This document shows positions 25,612-34,816 of a DNA stretch of 38,688 bases, piece after piece (position 1 is the stretch's first letter; the number at the start of each line of letters is the position of its first letter). The notes beneath the pieces were generated by a model. It made no database searches. It saw only the letters and a list, made by a program, of their open reading frames with translations, and was not told the DNA's origin. Source of the stretch: a bacterium (GTDB lineage: Bacteria > Planctomycetota > UBA1135 > GCA-002686595); contig JAAELL010000267.1 in the NCBI GenBank assembly GCA_024226735.1, positions 1-38,688 of the forward strand, given 5' to 3'. The position numbers and the translations under genes are program-made.

Positions 25612-26490
25612 CTAGACGAACTGCAGGTTGCCGTTGTGGCCCTGATCGAAGTGCAGCGTCGCCGTCTCGAGCGTCTGATAGGCGCAGACCGGATGGAAGT
25701 GCGATTGCTGCTGATGACGAACGTGGTCACCGGCGCTGAGGGCGTCGATGCGCAGACGTGGGAGCGTGGCTGCTTGCGCCGGCGTTGCGTTGAGCAGAGC
25801 CTCGATCGATGGCGTTGGGAAGTCGATCAGCTCGCCGTATGACTCTTCGACGTAGAGCCGGATCAAGTTGCCCGTCGTCGCCTCGAAATCGTTGTCGGGG
25901 ATCTGGCACGTGATGTTCTGGAAACCCAGGTCACCGCCGTGGGCTTGGAGTGCCTTGTGCAGCCACGAGTTCGAGGCGCAGCCCGCTGTGTGCAGGCGCA
26001 CGATGTTCGCGTCGGCACCGGAGAAGCGCGCCGACACGCCGTACAGGTTCTCGGGGTCGTCGTCGAGCTGATACGCGTACGCCGAGCCGAGGTGGCTGTT
26101 CTCGAGGCGCCGCTCGCCCTTCTTGGCGATCGTGATCGGCAACTTCTTGTCGTCGGTCACCGCGGGGTCGTACGTGAACTCGATCCAGCGTTGCTTCTGC
26201 TGCCGGCTGACCGAGACCTGCACGCTCGTGAGATCGATGTTGTCGAGGACGTAGTCGCGCTCTTCGTCGGTGATGCGCAGCTTCCCCCGCAGGCGCTCGC
26301 CGCCGGATGCAACCTCGAGCGGTTGCAGGGCGCGTCCGGCATCGGCGCGCTCCATCAGGTAGACGTAGAAGTGGCCGCTGAACCCGACTTGGGGCGTCAG
26401 AGCCAACGAGATGCGGTAGCCGGCGGGGTTGTAGCTCTGAAACCAGGCGGTCGATTCGCCGGCTCGTTCAAAGGTAGCAGTGAGGACCAT
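25612..26490 (-). CDS. Beta-rich protein of unknown function
   Basis: A 292-residue soluble protein, mostly beta by pattern, without signal peptide or membrane span. It opens with MVLTATFERAGESTAWF and has conserved-looking segments YVYLMERADAGR and LRIDALSAGDHVRHQQQSH near the end. I do not recognise it. It stands 44 bases after the 1114-residue gene and 16 bases before the VgrG-like gene. A tube, baseplate or LysM-type connector is possible by position, but there is no sequence support. The ATG at 26490 has GAGG-like bases nearby and is preferred over longer frames that overlap the upstream gene. Confidence 0.6.
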   Translation of the reverse strand: MVLTATFERAGESTAWFQSYNPAGYRISLALTPQVGFSGHFYVYLMERADAGRALQPLEVASGGERLRGKLRITDEERDYVLDNIDLTSVQVSVSRQQKQRWIEFTYDPAVTDDKKLPITIAKKGERRLENSHLGSAYAYQLDDDPENLYGVSARFSGADANIVRLHTAGCASNSWLHKALQAHGGDLGFQNITCQIPDNDFEATTGNLIRLYVEESYGELIDFPTPSIEALLNATPAQAATLPRLRIDALSAGDHVRHQQQSHFHPVCAYQTLETATLHFDQGHNGNLQFV

Positions 26491-26534
26491 GGACTCGTGT
26501 GGGTTCGGGGTGGGACGGTCGGACCGGCGCGCGC

Positions 26535-29500
26535 TCAGGCGGACTCGGTCGGCGGTAGCAGCTGCAGCTGCTCGACGGTCGCGTTGAAGAACTCGACGTT
26601 GTCCACGTCGAAGCTCTCCGAGGTCTCCTCGCTCTTGCGCTGGGTGACGCGCACGCTGCGCAGCGGGGTCGTGGCGGATGCCTCCTGGCCCAGCGCGAAC
26701 AGCAGTCGTTCGCCTTCGATGAGCAGGTCCTTGAACTGGTCCGCGCAGCTGCGGAAGCGTTCGGTGTGGATGTTCTGGACGCAGGCTTGGAGCAGCTTGC
26801 GCCCGTCGACTTGGCGCGCGCTCTGGCGGCCCTTGGCCGTCGCGAGCACGAGCAGCAGAAAGTGGAGGTAGTAGCTCGCCGCGAAGCTGTAGCACGTGTC
26901 GGCTTTGCCAACGACGACGCGCTCGAGCGACTCGCGTAGGGGTGCGAAGCCTGACAGGATGCCCTGGAAACTGCCGGCGGAGAGGGGCGCGACGTTGGCC
27001 TCATGGACGTCCTGCTTCGGGCTGCGCCCGAGCAGGTGGACGGCGAGGAGGTAGCCGGCGGGCAGCAGCGTCGGGAAACTCCCGGCCGGGTCGTTGAGGT
27101 GCGGCGACGGACCGAGCACAAGGACGGGACAGGGGCAGCCTTCGGCGATCTGCATCCACTCCCTGCCCTCGCGTTGCCACATGGGCTCACCGCCCTCGCC
27201 GAGTTGGGTCGTCGTCGTCGACAGGGAGATGGGCGGCATGACCATGCCGAAGGTCTCGCGCAGTCGGAACGCCGCCAGCTTCTCGAGCCAAGCCGCCTGA
27301 TCGCCTTCCGGGAATGCGCTCGGGGTCATGAAGACGAGCGACGGGTGGCAGCTGGAGTCGGCGTAAGGCTCGACGAGCTTCCCCGCGCGCAGGAGCCCAC
27401 GCCCCTTGTTTTCAACCAGGTTGTCGGTACGCAACCAATGCAGAAACTCGTCCGCCGTCGCGTTCACGACGATGACTTCGGCGTCGTCGCGGCCGGCGCT
27501 TACCTGCAGGGCCTCCAGCATGTACTCGAAGCCGCGGATCTCGGACACGAAGTTGACGATGTTGCCGAAGCTCTCGATCGTCTGCAGCTCCAGCGTCTTG
27601 CGCAGCTGCGTGACGCCGTTCCCGCGCAGGCTATCGGCGTCGAAGTAGCGCGTGAGCGACACGGTGCGAATGAACCGTTCGAGATCGGGGCGCTCCGGAT
27701 CGAGGTGTTCCACCATGTCGATCAGGAGCTGGTACAGGTTCGTGCACATGAGCCCGAGACCGAGCTCGCGCTCGTTCTCCAGCATGATCAGCTCGAGCGT
27801 CATCTTCTCCACGCGGCTGGCGAACTCGGGCCGGCCGGCGGACTTCTCGTAGCGCGCGTAGATCTGGTGCAGCGTGCGCTCGTGTAGCTCGAGATCCTCG
27901 CGCAGGTGCGTCGTGAAGGTCTCGCTCTTGAGGAGGTCGCGGACGACGTCGGTGACGAGCTCGGTCGAGACCTCTTCAGCGCTCTCGCCGGGCGGCATCT
28001 TTGCGGCGATCTTGGCGCGCGCCTGCTCGTCCCACGTGCCGTCGGGCGAGCTCGGACCGACGTCCTCGTCGCCCTGCGACAAACGAGTCACATCCTGCTG
28101 AACGCGGTGGTGCGCGACGGCGCTGACGATTGACTTAGGCTGATCGTGCGTGAGGGCGCGTGGGTGTCCGTTCGCGCGTCGCGCGCTCGGAATCATGCGG
28201 CTCACGTACTTGCGTTCGAGCCGGGCGGAGTAGAGCGGCTCGAGGATGCGTCCGAGTGCGACGACGTTGCCTTGCAGCCCCTCCGACTCGACCGAAAGCA
28301 GGTTCAGGAACTCGTGCACCAAATCGGCTTTCACCTGGCGGAAGTCACCGGTGGGACGCGCGGTCTCGATCGCCGCGATGTAGCGGTCGGCGAGGTCTGT
28401 GAGGTCGAGCTCGCCCGAGCCTTGGAACAAGACCGAGCTGAGGAAGTTCGCCAGCACGTCGCGCGTGAGCTCCTTGCGCAGTGCCGCGGGCGAGAGAACC
28501 GCCTCGCGAAAGAGCGCGGGACACAGCACGTCCCGGATCGCCGACTTGCACGCGATGCGGAATGCTTCGCGCGCTAGACCCCGCTGGCGGGCACTCGTCG
28601 ACACTTGCCCGGACGCGAGCATCAGCGCGGCGGCGATGCGCGGGGCAGTGAGGAGTTCGCGCGCTACGGCGCGCAGCTCCTCGGGGAGCTCCTCGATCAA
28701 GCTCTCGGCCGCGCCCTCCTCGTGCGTTGCGAGCAGGAGGTCGAGGAGCTGATCGAATGCACCTTCGAGGTCCTGGACGAACTGCTCCTTGGCCTCTGGT
28801 CCGAGCCGTTCGATCGGTTCGGCGACGACGCCTTCCATGCCGTCGCAGATCGCGCGCCCGACGGCGGCGTCGCGCGCCGCCATGTCATCGGACGGCAGCT
28901 CGTCGACGATCGGGACCTTGTAGTAGGCGCTGAGCAGCCACTGGAGGGGCATCGAGGCGAGCACCTTGTTGCGCAGCGTCTGCTGCACGCGGTGCAACGC
29001 CTGACGGCCATCGCGGAAGGCGACGACGACGTCGGCGCGCGCCTGCAGCTTCTCGGCGATCAAGCGCCGGAGCAGCTTGCCGCGAAATTGCAGGTGGTTC
29101 GTCTGCCCACCCCGGCGGCGCACGATCTGATCCCTGAACTCCGAGACGACCTGCTCGAGCACCTTGCGCTTCTCCTTATCGCGAGCGAGCGCGCGCCAAT
29201 CGCCCGTCGTTTCCTCGAGCACCTTGCGCAGCTTCGCGGGGCGATCTCCGCGCTCGTGGATCAACAGGTGCATGAGCTCTTGCCGCAAGCCGTCGGGCAG
29301 CGGTGCGCCGTGGGCGAAGGTCGGCAGCCCATGTTGGAGCGCACACTCGTCCAGGACTTCCGAGAAGACCTCGGGGATCGCCTCGGCCCTGGACGAGAAG
29401 AGCGCGATGGTGCGCAGGTCCTTGCGCAGCTGCAGAAAGATGCGGCGCCCGCGCTCGTCGGGGTTGTCGCCGAGCACGGCTTGCGTCGATTGGGCGAAAG

Positions 29501-29879
29501 CCGGCTGTTGGCAGGAGGCGGTCGCCTCGTGCATCAGGAGGTGTTCGGGGTGCAGGACGTCGCCCTTCAAGACGTCGCTGCTGCTGCGCGGGATTACCGA
29601 TTGGACGGCGGGGAATGGACCGTCCCCAACGATGCGGTATCCCACGTGCGGCTGGAAGACGTCGACGAAGGACCCGTAGCCTAGTGGTTGAACGGCGTCG
29701 AACAGCTCGGCATACGAGTCAGTGAGCGGTCGATTCGTGAAGGTCGCGACGTACGGGCCGTCGTGCTTTTGGCTCTTCAGACCGTGGTGTACCGGGGCGA
29801 CGAAGAAGTGCCGGCGCGTGACGTGGCTCAGCTCTGTACGGCTGATCTTGTTCTCGTCGACAAAGCTATGGAAGGGCAT
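26535..29879 (-). CDS. 1114-residue protein, possible divergent sheath-like C-terminus
   Basis: First gene of the eight-gene leftward block; ATG 29879 with AGGAG eight bases upstream. No signal peptide or membrane span. The N-terminal ~120 residues (RRHFFVAPVHHGLKSQKHDG) look conserved but are unknown to me; residues about 150-600 are helix-rich; a polar linker follows near 560-620. The last ~330 residues carry segments in the same order as TssC sheath proteins: RGFEYMLEAL, then VIVVNATADEF (compare the TssC pattern (L/I)-x-N-x-S-x-x-E-(L/F)), FRLRETFGMVMPPIS, a GFAPL segment near 976 and a closing VEFFNATVEQLQLLP. The protein is about twice the length of TssC. The sheath idea is weak and by eye. 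Confidence 0.6.
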   Translation of the reverse strand: MPFHSFVDENKISRTELSHVTRRHFFVAPVHHGLKSQKHDGPYVATFTNRPLTDSYAELFDAVQPLGYGSFVDVFQPHVGYRIVGDGPFPAVQSVIPRSSSDVLKGDVLHPEHLLMHEATASCQQPAFAQSTQAVLGDNPDERGRRIFLQLRKDLRTIALFSSRAEAIPEVFSEVLDECALQHGLPTFAHGAPLPDGLRQELMHLLIHERGDRPAKLRKVLEETTGDWRALARDKEKRKVLEQVVSEFRDQIVRRRGGQTNHLQFRGKLLRRLIAEKLQARADVVVAFRDGRQALHRVQQTLRNKVLASMPLQWLLSAYYKVPIVDELPSDDMAARDAAVGRAICDGMEGVVAEPIERLGPEAKEQFVQDLEGAFDQLLDLLLATHEEGAAESLIEELPEELRAVARELLTAPRIAAALMLASGQVSTSARQRGLAREAFRIACKSAIRDVLCPALFREAVLSPAALRKELTRDVLANFLSSVLFQGSGELDLTDLADRYIAAIETARPTGDFRQVKADLVHEFLNLLSVESEGLQGNVVALGRILEPLYSARLERKYVSRMIPSARRANGHPRALTHDQPKSIVSAVAHHRVQQDVTRLSQGDEDVGPSSPDGTWDEQARAKIAAKMPPGESAEEVSTELVTDVVRDLLKSETFTTHLREDLELHERTLHQIYARYEKSAGRPEFASRVEKMTLELIMLENERELGLGLMCTNLYQLLIDMVEHLDPERPDLERFIRTVSLTRYFDADSLRGNGVTQLRKTLELQTIESFGNIVNFVSEIRGFEYMLEALQVSAGRDDAEVIVVNATADEFLHWLRTDNLVENKGRGLLRAGKLVEPYADSSCHPSLVFMTPSAFPEGDQAAWLEKLAAFRLRETFGMVMPPISLSTTTTQLGEGGEPMWQREGREWMQIAEGCPCPVLVLGPSPHLNDPAGSFPTLLPAGYLLAVHLLGRSPKQDVHEANVAPLSAGSFQGILSGFAPLRESLERVVVGKADTCYSFAASYYLHFLLLVLATAKGRQSARQVDGRKLLQACVQNIHTERFRSCADQFKDLLIEGERLLFALGQEASATTPLRSVRVTQRKSEETSESFDVDNVEFFNATVEQLQLLPPTESA

Positions 29880-30060
29880 GGGATGGCTCCTGGAAGGTCC
29901 GCGCTCATCTGACTCAGCGCAGTGGGAGTCGAATCTGCTGCAGCCGAAGCGAACCTTTTTCGCGCGGCCTTCTTTCCCCGGTTTGCTGCAGCGCATCGCG
30001 CTCGGCTCGCGCTCTCTTCGGTGGCACGCCGCGCAAGGCTGCCCCGTTCAAGGAGCCACG
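29880..30060. promoter_or_regulatory. Divergent control region between the two large operons
   Basis: A 181-base region separating oppositely directed operons. Two copies of the self-complementary GCTGCAGC occur at 29937-29944 and 29985-29992, 48 bases apart, and a small inverted repeat GCGAA-N5-TTCGC lies at 29949-29963. A CGAACCTTTTT stretch could serve as an ECF-type -35 for the rightward operon. No confident sigma70 pair was found in either direction. The pattern would suit control by the operon's own sigma factors, but that is speculative. Confidence 0.35.
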
Positions 30061-32301
30061 ATGCAAAACTCACGATTTCGTCTCTCGGTCGCCTCCCTCG
30101 CGTTGACCTGCGCGTGCCTGTCGTCCTCACCGACGCTCGACGTGGCGCCGCTGTCCCAGGAACTCGACCCGCTCTTGTCAGAAGACGTGACCTGGAGGGC
30201 CCCCGAGCCGGGGCGAGCCGTCGTCGTCCTCAGCGAACGCGGTCTCGAGTCGCTGCCCGAGGGGATCGCCGACAGGCGTGCGCAGCGGGTGCTCGAGAGC
30301 TTGGTCGCGCACGGCTTCGACCCGCGTTCCATCGGCCACTTCACACCGGCGGGCGGCGGGCGCGCGGCTCTGCGCGAGCGGATCGAGGCGGCGAGCGACC
30401 TCGCGCGGAAGGAGAGCGGTCCCCTGCTTCTCTACGTTCTCGGGGCCGGGACCGATGAACTGGCGGACGACATCGGCTTACTCGTCGAGGGGAAGGACTC
30501 CGGCCCGATCACCTGCGCGACGCTGCGCGCGTGGATCGAGTGCGAGTCGGAGGACGCCGAACGCTTGCGTGCGATGATCGTGCTCGACGGCTGGGCGTCG
30601 GTGCACACGGACGGCTCCCCAGTGACCGCGACGACCGCGAGCACGTGGTCGATCGCCGCTCTCGGGCCGTGGCGCGACGAAGGGCTCGGAGCAGGTTGGG
30701 ATGCGTTAGTCGGGCAGCTTGATGCGCGCGAGGAGGTTCCCGGCGAAGTGACCATCACCGTCGACGTGCACGACGCGACGAGCCCCGACCTCGCGCCGCC
30801 AGGCGCCCGCATCGAGCTCGACAAACTCGCGCAGAGCGCCGACGGTGCTCGATCGACGCTGACCTTGCGGCCCGGTCGCCACGAGCTGCGGGTGTCCGCC
30901 CCGGGCTACCTCATACGCGCGCACACGGTCGAGATCGAGGCGCGCCATGACGGCTGGACCCTGAATGTACCGCTGATGCGCGCGTTCACGCGCGTCTACG
31001 GTCGCGCGTCGATCGCCGGCGGCGTGGCACAAGTGCAGGGCATCAGCGAGCGCCACGAGGAGCTTCCGTTTCGTTGGCGCAGTCCCGTCGGTCCAGATGG
31101 ACGCTTCGAGTTGTCGGTTCCGAGCGACCTCATGGAGCTCGAGCTCGAGCTCGAGAACGGACAGAGATGGGACTTCGCGCTGGCTGAGCGCCGGCGCGCG
31201 GTCGGCGATCGGCGCTGGCGCTACGAAGGAGTGTGGGAGGTCGACCTGGGGCGCTTGTGGGGCAGTGGTTCGAGTGTCGTACCGCCGCAGCGACAGAGCC
31301 CGGCGCAGGCGCCGAGCACGCGGACCCTGCTCGTCGACGCTCTGGGCGCGGGTGCCTACACCTCGTTGAAGGAAGCGATCGCCGCGGCGCGCGTCGGCGA
31401 CGGACTTCTTCTCGCGCCCGGCGTCTACGCGGAGCCGGGATTGGTCGTGAACAAGGCGGTGCGCATCACTGCCAACGGCCCCGGCGTCGTCGTTCGTACA
31501 CCGGCCGGGGACCCACTTCGGGTGACTGCCCGCGTCGCGACGTTCGAAGGGATCACCCTGCGCGTCGACGACGGCGTGCAGGTCGACCGCGGGGCGCTTG
31601 TGCTCGATGGTTGCACCGTGGAAGCCGGGTCTTCGTCGACCGCGCTGCGCCTGGTCGGTGAGGGGGCCGAGCTGACGCTGGTGTCGTGCGTCGTCCGCGG
31701 CGCCCAGATCGGCGTCGAGGCGGCGCGCGGATCGAGCGTCCGCTGTCGCGGTGGTTCGATCGACGCCAGTGAGTTCGGTGTGAAGCTCGAGTCGGTCGCG
31801 CAGGCCGAGTTGAACGGCGTCGCGGTCGGCGGTGAGCGACGCGGTCGACCGATGATCGGGCTGCTCGTGACCTCCTCGGATTCGGGCCTGCCGGAGGCGC
31901 AGGTGATCGTCAGCCGCTTCTTGGGCTGCGGGCGGGTCGGCGTCGTAGCGGAGCGCTCGGCGACGGTGCGCATGGTCGGCAGCGAGGTGACGGGCAGCGC
32001 CGAGAACGGCATCGCCGTGCGCGGAGAGGCGCGCCTGTCGACTTGGAATTGCCGCGTGCGTCACAACCGCGTCGGGCTGGCGCTCGAGGGGGGCGCGATC
32101 GCGATGCACGGCGGCGACGTCTCGCTCAACGATGGGCCGGGCGTGATCGGCCGCGGGCATCCGAGGGAATGGTGGCAGTCATTGGGCGCGACCGTATCCC
32201 GCAACTGCCGGACCTTCGGGGGTGCCGACCTCGAGGGGATCGGCGGCGCCGAAGCCGGCTCGACGGCGCAGCCCTCGGGCCCTTCGTGGCAACGACCCTG
32301 A
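30061..32301 (+). CDS. Exported pseudo-caspase / PEGA-like / beta-helix protein
   Basis: A 746-residue exported protein. Residues 1-28 form a signal peptide, possibly a lipoprotein signal (C17 or C19). Residues 50-220 have a caspase-like (C14) layout: strand AVVVLSE, a hydrophobic strand LLLYVLGAG (122-130) where active caspases have G-H-G, and AMIVLDGWAS (171-180) where the catalytic D-x-C belongs. Both His and Cys are missing, so it would be a pseudo-protease. Residues 245-310 resemble a PEGA domain, and 420-700 form a right-handed parallel beta-helix with regular V/I-rich turns. ATG 30061 has AAGGAG five bases upstream. It heads the operon with two sigma factors, a kinase and a CHAT protease; a sensor or scaffold role is possible. 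Confidence 0.6.
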   Translation: MQNSRFRLSVASLALTCACLSSSPTLDVAPLSQELDPLLSEDVTWRAPEPGRAVVVLSERGLESLPEGIADRRAQRVLESLVAHGFDPRSIGHFTPAGGGRAALRERIEAASDLARKESGPLLLYVLGAGTDELADDIGLLVEGKDSGPITCATLRAWIECESEDAERLRAMIVLDGWASVHTDGSPVTATTASTWSIAALGPWRDEGLGAGWDALVGQLDAREEVPGEVTITVDVHDATSPDLAPPGARIELDKLAQSADGARSTLTLRPGRHELRVSAPGYLIRAHTVEIEARHDGWTLNVPLMRAFTRVYGRASIAGGVAQVQGISERHEELPFRWRSPVGPDGRFELSVPSDLMELELELENGQRWDFALAERRRAVGDRRWRYEGVWEVDLGRLWGSGSSVVPPQRQSPAQAPSTRTLLVDALGAGAYTSLKEAIAAARVGDGLLLAPGVYAEPGLVVNKAVRITANGPGVVVRTPAGDPLRVTARVATFEGITLRVDDGVQVDRGALVLDGCTVEAGSSSTALRLVGEGAELTLVSCVVRGAQIGVEAARGSSVRCRGGSIDASEFGVKLESVAQAELNGVAVGGERRGRPMIGLLVTSSDSGLPEAQVIVSRFLGCGRVGVVAERSATVRMVGSEVTGSAENGIAVRGEARLSTWNCRVRHNRVGLALEGGAIAMHGGDVSLNDGPGVIGRGHPREWWQSLGATVSRNCRTFGGADLEGIGGAEAGSTAQPSGPSWQRP

Positions 32302-32395
32302 CGCGCGGACGAGATCTCTCAGAATTCGCGGATTCGGTGCAGTGGGGGGTCACGGTCCACGCTCAGGCAAACGAGCAGGCGGGAGAAGTCGACCG

Positions 32396-32929
32396 ATGAG
32401 CACCGAAAACGACAGGGCCGAGGAGATCGCGGGCCCCAGGGACAGCACCTTGGGGGCGTTGCGTGAGAACCGTCGACCGATGTTGGACGCCGCGCGCCGC
32501 ATCCTCGGCGACGCCATGCTCGCCGAGGATGCCGTGCAGGACGCGACGATGCGTGCCCTCAAGTGCAACCGTCCCTTGCCCACTCGTGAGGACGCGCGCC
32601 GGTGGTTGGTGGCGCTCACCCGCAACAGCTCGTTCGACCTCATCCGCGGGCGGCGGCGGCTCGCGGTGCTCGACGGCGACCTCGACGTGTTGCCCGCGCC
32701 GATATGCGATTTCACCGAGCGAATCGGTGCCGATGAAGAGAAGCGGCGCGTGCTCGACACGATCGGATCGCTCCCCGCTACCGATCGGGAGATGATGCAG
32801 ATGTTGGCGGACGGCCACACTCAGCGCGAGCTGTCCGAACACCTCGGCGTGCGCTTTAGCACGTTGCGGTCGAGACTCAGTCGTGTGCGGTCGAGCTTGC
32901 GGCGAGCGTTGAACAGGCAGGCGGGCTGA
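32396..32929 (+). CDS. ECF-type sigma-70 factor
   Basis: A 177-residue sigma factor with region 2 at about 28-95 (AEDAVQDATMRAL, then RRWLVALTRNSSFDLIRGRR) and region 4 at about 118-170 (LPATDREMMQMLADGHTQRE, then LGVRFSTLRSRLSRVRSSL). No extension or fused anti-sigma domain. The ATG at 32396 has GGGAG about nine bases upstream. It follows the exported pseudo-caspase gene by 94 bases and precedes the Ser/Thr kinase by 21. It may direct transcription of one or both divergent operons, and the kinase may control it. Confidence 0.9.
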   Translation: MSTENDRAEEIAGPRDSTLGALRENRRPMLDAARRILGDAMLAEDAVQDATMRALKCNRPLPTREDARRWLVALTRNSSFDLIRGRRRLAVLDGDLDVLPAPICDFTERIGADEEKRRVLDTIGSLPATDREMMQMLADGHTQRELSEHLGVRFSTLRSRLSRVRSSLRRALNRQAG

Positions 32930-32950
32930 CGTGCAAGTGCTCTGCAAGAG

Positions 32951-34816
32951 ATGCAGGCGGTGCGGGGCTGCGACGTATCCTTTGATGTGTGCTCGGGGAC
33001 TGTGATCGGTCTCGACTCGTCCATGCAACCCACGCCAGGCGAACCTTCACCTCCGTTGGACATCGACGCTATCGTCGACCCCATCTTGACGAGTTGGCTC
33101 GAGACGACGTCGCCGACGGTGGAAGGCTACGCGCTGCACGAACTCCTCGGCACCGGCGGGATGGGGGCGGTCTTTCGCGCGGTGCAGGCTGGCACGAATC
33201 GGCCCGTCGCCATGAAGTTCGTCAAGTCGTCCGCTCCGGGCGGCGTGTTGGCCCAGCGTTTCGAGCGCGAGATGGAGGCGCTCGCGCGGCTCGACCATCC
33301 GGGGATCGCGAGCATCTACCACTCGGGCACCGCGGACTGGAACGGTGAGACACACCGTTTCTGCGCCATGGAGCTCGTGCAGGGGGCGCTTCCGATCACC
33401 CGGTACGCGACCGGCAGCGACGCGACGACACGCGAACGCTTCGAGCTCATCGTCGCCGCCGCCGAAGCGGTCGCGCACGCGCACTCGCAGGGGGTCGTGC
33501 ACCGCGACCTGACACCGAACAACGTCTTGGTCGACCAGAACGGCCAGCTGAAGATCGTCGACTTCGGCATCGCGTCGCTCATCGACGCGGACCCGGCGTG
33601 CCGGATCACGCTCTCGGGTCAGATCGTCGGGACGCTGACCTACTCGAGCCCCGAGCAGCGACGCGCGGACGGACAGGTCGACGATCGCACGGACGTGTAC
33701 TGCCTCGGCTTGTTGCTGTTCGAGCTTCTCGCAGGGGCGCTGCCGTATGCGGAGGACATGCACACGCTCGCGCTCATCAGCGCGGGCAAGCGGGACCCTG
33801 AGCGGCTCGACCACGAGGCGCTGGGACTTCCGTCGCAACTATCGATCGTCGTCGAGACCGCGCTCGCGCACGACCCACGACGGCGATACTCCGCAAAAGG
33901 GCTCGCGGACGAGTTGCGACGGCTGTTGAACGACGAGAGCGTGCTGGCGCGCAGGCCCGGGCTGGGACGTCGTGCGCTGGTGTGGATCTCGCGGCGCAAG
34001 GTGCTCTGCGTGGGCGTCGCGACCGCCGGACTGCTCGCGTTCACGGTGCACCGCGGCCAGCGTTGGAAGCAGCTGAACGACGCCTTCGGCGCGTTGGCGC
34101 GCAAGGCGCAGGGAGAGCAGCTCGACGACGCCGAAGAGCTGCAGATTGCGTGGCTCGCAGAGCGTTACGATGCGTGCGGACTCCTCGCGCTGGAGCCCGA
34201 GAGCGAAGAGGCGGTGCGCGCCTGCCTGCAGTTCATCGCGTCCTTCCGATCGGTTGCGCGCGGAGCCGAGCTCCACGCACCGCGTGGACTCTGGTCGCGC
34301 AATCCACCGACGTTCGAGTTCTTGGCGCTAATCGGCCTCGACGCGAGCGCGACCTATCGGTTGAGCGTTTGGAAGCACGGCGCTCCGGAAGACGTCGTCT
34401 ACGAGGAGACGGTGCCCGTCAGCCGCGCCCCGAACGCAGAGGGACGGCTCTCGTCCACGCCGCAACGGACGCTTGCTCCGGGCGCGTATGAATGGCTGGT
34501 GCGTCTCGACGTCCCACCGGATCGAGAGCTCGAGGAGCTCTACCTCCCTGACGCCGAAACCTTCCGCCTCCTTTCCCCACGCCGAGTCGACGACCTGCGG
34601 GCCGGGATACCGGCGACGGGCGACGCGGCGCTCGACCAGCTCGTCGAGGGCGCGATGTTCATTGAAGCCGGGTTGCTGGGAGACGCGCACGCGCTCCTGA
34701 GCAAGGTCGTCGCGGGATGCTCGGAGGCGCACGGCCGGCGGCGCGTCATGCTGCTCGACCTCGCCGCGCGAGGGCTGGGCTGGTCGACCGAGGAACACGG
34801 AGAGAAGGAGAGATGA
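32951..34816 (+). CDS. Membrane-bound Hanks-type Ser/Thr protein kinase
   Basis: A 621-residue kinase (numbering from 32951). The kinase domain at about 60-330 is complete: Gly loop GTGGMGAVF (67-75), K89 in VAMK, catalytic HRDLTPNN (184-191) and DFG (204-206), so activity is expected. One membrane span at about 350-366 is followed by an extracytoplasmic region of about 250 residues with a beta-sandwich-like middle (compare ATYRLSVWK and GAYEWLVRLDV), possibly a sensor. The start is uncertain: GTG 33002 and ATG 33023 are alternatives, and none has a good ribosome binding site. The stop overlaps the CHAT start (34813), so the two proteins are probably made together. Confidence 0.9.
   Translation: MQAVRGCDVSFDVCSGTVIGLDSSMQPTPGEPSPPLDIDAIVDPILTSWLETTSPTVEGYALHELLGTGGMGAVFRAVQAGTNRPVAMKFVKSSAPGGVLAQRFEREMEALARLDHPGIASIYHSGTADWNGETHRFCAMELVQGALPITRYATGSDATTRERFELIVAAAEAVAHAHSQGVVHRDLTPNNVLVDQNGQLKIVDFGIASLIDADPACRITLSGQIVGTLTYSSPEQRRADGQVDDRTDVYCLGLLLFELLAGALPYAEDMHTLALISAGKRDPERLDHEALGLPSQLSIVVETALAHDPRRRYSAKGLADELRRLLNDESVLARRPGLGRRALVWISRRKVLCVGVATAGLLAFTVHRGQRWKQLNDAFGALARKAQGEQLDDAEELQIAWLAERYDACGLLALEPESEEAVRACLQFIASFRSVARGAELHAPRGLWSRNPPTFEFLALIGLDASATYRLSVWKHGAPEDVVYEETVPVSRAPNAEGRLSSTPQRTLAPGAYEWLVRLDVPPDRELEELYLPDAETFRLLSPRRVDDLRAGIPATGDAALDQLVEGAMFIEAGLLGDAHALLSKVVAGCSEAHGRRRVMLLDLAARGLGWSTEEHGEKER

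Noticed and set aside
14628-29879. Calling the block a canonical type VI secretion locus or a prophage
   Set aside because: No ClpV, typical Hcp, TssK or TssB, and no capsid, terminase or integrase genes were seen. The similarities are limited to a few components.
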